In this document: piece by piece, positions 24,194-25,821 of the stretch | Position numbering within the stretch: the first letter of the stretch is position 1 | How the letters are laid out: every line of letters begins with the position of its first letter | Assembly: GCA_964495655.1 (NCBI GenBank) | Contig: CAZBWK010000062.1 | Location: forward strand, 1-25,821 | Direction: 5' to 3' | DNA: 25,821 bases | DNA from: JAAYJR01 sp964495655 | GTDB lineage: Bacteria; Bacteroidota; Bacteroidia; Bacteroidales; Prolixibacteraceae | Program-made: the position numbers and the translations under genes | Notes under the pieces: generated by a model | Seen by the model: the letters and a program-made list of their open reading frames with translations, nothing else | What the model was told of the DNA's origin: nothing | The model's database searches: none

Positions 24194-24223
24194 TAAAAAT
24201 AAGAAAATGATAATTGATGTCAA
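24194..24223 (-). promoter_or_regulatory. Candidate promoter of the tssG-led T6SS operon
   Basis: On the minus strand TTG (24223-24221) is followed after exactly 19 nt by TATTTTTA (24201-24194), one base from TAnnTTTG. It would start transcription about 20-25 nt before the ATG at 24164. This supports independent expression of the baseplate genes rather than dependence on the B12 genes upstream. Pattern match in A/T-rich DNA. Confidence 0.45.
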
Positions 24224-24230
24224 TTTTATA

Positions 24231-25277
24231 TTACCTGAATAAAAAATCTGAAGGATTTATACCTGCCTTAAATGAATCTGTCAGTTCTCCTGACCCTGTA
24301 TACCTTAATATTAATGCATTCTGTAAATAATCAATAGCATCTGCAATGTACACCTCTCCGCTATGAGGATTTACCGCCATACTGTAGAACCGGCCATTTT
24401 CATTACTGATAAACGGAGAACCAGGCAAATACCGGTCGGTTACTGCCATTTTATAAACTCCCTGGTTTATATAATACAATGTATCACCGGTACTGTTAAT
24501 ATTCAGTGATGAAGGCCACATTCCTTCGTCAAATCTGTATATCTGTTCAATTGTAAGGGTTTGCGGGTCAATTCTGCAGAGCGACGGCTTTCTCACTGTT
24601 TCAGATGTATTCACAAATCCTCCGTCGGAAAGGACCCATAACTTACCTGAATTGTCGGCTACCAAATCTTTCGGCTGATAAGGAACCTCAATTTTTGATA
24701 CCATTGAATCAGTTTCAGAGTCAACTACCAGAATATATTTATCGAACGACCAGGATGAAATATAAACAAAACGGCCAATCTGTATCATTTTTTCCGATGT
24801 ATGGCCATCAAGGCTGATGGTACCTCTCTTTTCAAATGTCGAAGGATTAAAAATTGTCAGATGGTTTGCATACAGGTCGGAAATATATGCCTTTTGGGCG
24901 CTTACGAAATGTACATTGCGGGGGGAGGTCAGTCCTGTAATTACACCTCTGAAATCAACCGACCGGACATCAGCAACATACACTTTACCTGAGTTGTTAA
25001 CGACAATAAAAAGATTATTTCCCAAAAGCCTCACTGATTGAACGACATCCCCGAGCGGCACATTATTGACAGCATAGAAAAGCTGATTCGTTACGATCAT
25101 CTTCTTATCGTTATAAAAAGACAAAGAACCATTTCCGTACATGAAATTTCCTTCGCAAGCAATAAATACTCCGCTGGTAGTATCGAGATCTTTAAAGACA
25201 GCTTCCACAGGCTCCTCTGAACAGGAGGATAGAAACAGTAAAAAAATCAAAATCTTCAATAAATTCTTCATCTTCAT
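24231..25277 (-). CDS. BtuG-like surface lipoprotein (YncE/DUF5074 propeller)
   Basis: This 348-residue protein has a lipoprotein signal with lipobox LSSC (Cys19) and then a propeller of seven short repeats, as in YncE/DUF5074 proteins. Examples are GVFIACEGNFMYGNGSLSFY, LGNNLFIVVNNSGKVYVADV, FVSAQKAYISDLYANHLTIF, FVYISSWSFDKYILVVDSET, NSGKLWVLSDGGF and HSGEVYIADAIDYL. In Bacteroides the homologous BtuG proteins sit on BtuB as a lid and bind cobalamin with very high affinity. The neighbour on the 5' side is a BtuB-like receptor, which supports that role. It is followed 66 bp later by tssG. A general propeller lipoprotein is the alternative. Confidence 0.82.
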   Translation of the reverse strand: MKMKNLLKILIFLLFLSSCSEEPVEAVFKDLDTTSGVFIACEGNFMYGNGSLSFYNDKKMIVTNQLFYAVNNVPLGDVVQSVRLLGNNLFIVVNNSGKVYVADVRSVDFRGVITGLTSPRNVHFVSAQKAYISDLYANHLTIFNPSTFEKRGTISLDGHTSEKMIQIGRFVYISSWSFDKYILVVDSETDSMVSKIEVPYQPKDLVADNSGKLWVLSDGGFVNTSETVRKPSLCRIDPQTLTIEQIYRFDEGMWPSSLNINSTGDTLYYINQGVYKMAVTDRYLPGSPFISNENGRFYSMAVNPHSGEVYIADAIDYLQNALILRYTGSGELTDSFKAGINPSDFLFR

Positions 25278-25290
25278 AAAATTTATTAAA

Positions 25291-25310
25291 CCGTTCGCTT
25301 AAGCGAACGG
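25291..25310. repeat. REP-like 20-bp perfect palindrome
   Basis: CCGTTCGCTTAAGCGAACGG is a perfect palindrome in the gap between the btuB-like and btuG-like genes. It is a variant of the hairpin at 25365-25384, and the stem differences are paired. The two share outer CCGT/ACGG and inner GCT/AGC. It lies inside a likely operon, so it could act as an mRNA stability or attenuation hairpin. Confidence 0.7.
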
Positions 25311-25364
25311 CAAAGGATAAGGCAATGAACAAACCCCCTGCCAATATCAGAGCTCTATCCATTG

Positions 25365-25401
25365 CCGTCGGCTAAAGCCGACGGATTGCTTTAGCCGACG
25401 G
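25365..25401. repeat. REP-like hairpin with duplicated arm
   Basis: CCGTCGGCT (25365-25373) and AGCCGACGG (25376-25384) form a 9-bp stem with a 2-nt loop. A second copy of AGCCGACGG follows at 25393-25401 and could pair instead, giving two competing hairpins. An inverted repeat GGCAATG (25321-25327)/CATTGCC (25360-25366) links this element to the one at 25291. It is G/C-rich compared with its surroundings and typical of dispersed palindromic elements. Confidence 0.7.
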
Positions 25402-25407
25402 ACAGCT

Positions 25408-25821
25408 TTAATTATATTTTATTCCTGCCGAGATGCTGTAAACCCTTCCCGGCATCGGCCTCCACAGAATATTCTGATAATTCACATTAAAAAGGTTTTC
25501 TGCAATAAACCTGGTGTTCAGCCTGAACCTATTCCATTCTGTCTGATGATCAATTGTTATCCTGCCAAGCATATAAGGATTCAGAACCTTCTCGAAATCA
25601 GATTCCTGATTACTTGATTTAGTATACCTCCTGCCAACAAAATTCATGTCGTATCTGACAGTGACTCTTTCGCCGCCAACACTCAGAAAAAAGTTCCCTT
25701 TATGCTTTGGTATATAGACCAACTGTTTTCCTCTTGATCTGTCTGCCGAATGCACAGCATCCATGTTGGCTGTATTAGTATATGCATAATTACCTCCGGA
25801 ACTGAACCTGAACCTGTTCAT
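25408..25821 (-). CDS. TonB-dependent receptor, BtuB-like (C-terminal part)
   Basis: The final 137 residues of an outer-membrane TonB-dependent receptor are inside the window; the gene continues past the right edge, and the Met at the edge is internal. The fragment has barrel-strand alternation, QLVYIPKHKGNFFLSVGG, VRYDMNFVGRRYTKSSNQES, FIAENLFNVNYQNILWRPMP and a terminal strand GRVYSISAGIKYN. The NLFNxxYQ...RPMPGR ending is typical of BtuB and related receptors. Together with the BtuG-like lipoprotein downstream, it points to vitamin B12 import. Substrate remains an inference because the plug and most of the barrel are missing. Confidence 0.82.
   Translation of the reverse strand: MNRFRFSSGGNYAYTNTANMDAVHSADRSRGKQLVYIPKHKGNFFLSVGGERVTVRYDMNFVGRRYTKSSNQESDFEKVLNPYMLGRITIDHQTEWNRFRLNTRFIAENLFNVNYQNILWRPMPGRVYSISAGIKYN

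Overview
The window comes from a Bacteroidota genome, probably an environmental Bacteroidales/Marinilabiliales-type organism. The evidence is a type IX secretion C-terminal tag on one protein, a TssC of the Bacteroidota kind, a TssN/TssO pair known from Bacteroidota T6SS loci, several near-matches to the Bacteroidota promoter pattern (TTG, 19-21 nt, TAnnTTTG), A/T-rich translation starts without clear Shine-Dalgarno sequences, and BtuG/BtuB-like B12 uptake genes.

Left flank (1-6360): a TonB-like energy transducer (minus strand) faces away from a POTRA-plus-barrel outer-membrane protein (plus strand). Next comes a compact minus-strand run read DUF4465/T9SS protein -> SlyD-type FKBP isomerase -> chorismate synthase AroC -> DUF134 regulator. 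A cobalamin riboswitch (6160-6360) sits upstream of the DUF4465 gene. Its B12 box, central conserved segments and an 11-bp closing P1 stem can all be read in the sequence.

Core (6400-24223): a type VI secretion system of the Bacteroidota subtype (T6SS-iii), built as two convergent half-operons whose ends are only 12 bp apart. The plus-strand half carries tssH/clpV, tssB, tssC, two divergent hcp (tssD) genes, vgrG (tssI), a PAAR protein, an unrecognised Trp-rich 304-residue protein, tssN and tssO. The minus-strand half carries tssG, tssK, tssE, tssF and a large exported protein with five PKD domains and a C-terminal propeller-like region. No TssJ, TssL or TssM is present. TssN and TssO are recognisable members of the Bacteroidota membrane complex, but no obvious TssQ, TssP or TssR is seen. 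The PKD/propeller protein is therefore the natural candidate for the periplasmic or outer-membrane part of the channel.

Right flank (24231-25821): a BtuG-like lipoprotein propeller and the C-terminus of a BtuB-like TonB-dependent receptor, separated by REP-like palindromes. B12 genes thus lie on both sides of the T6SS, which looks nested inside a B12-acquisition neighbourhood. A near-consensus promoter just upstream of tssG suggests the T6SS has its own transcription, but read-through from btuB-btuG is possible.

The most interesting leads are the PKD/propeller protein as a membrane-complex component, the orphan 304-residue protein after PAAR as an effector candidate, an antisense 53-codon reading frame behind it, the B12/T6SS nesting, and the covarying palindromes.
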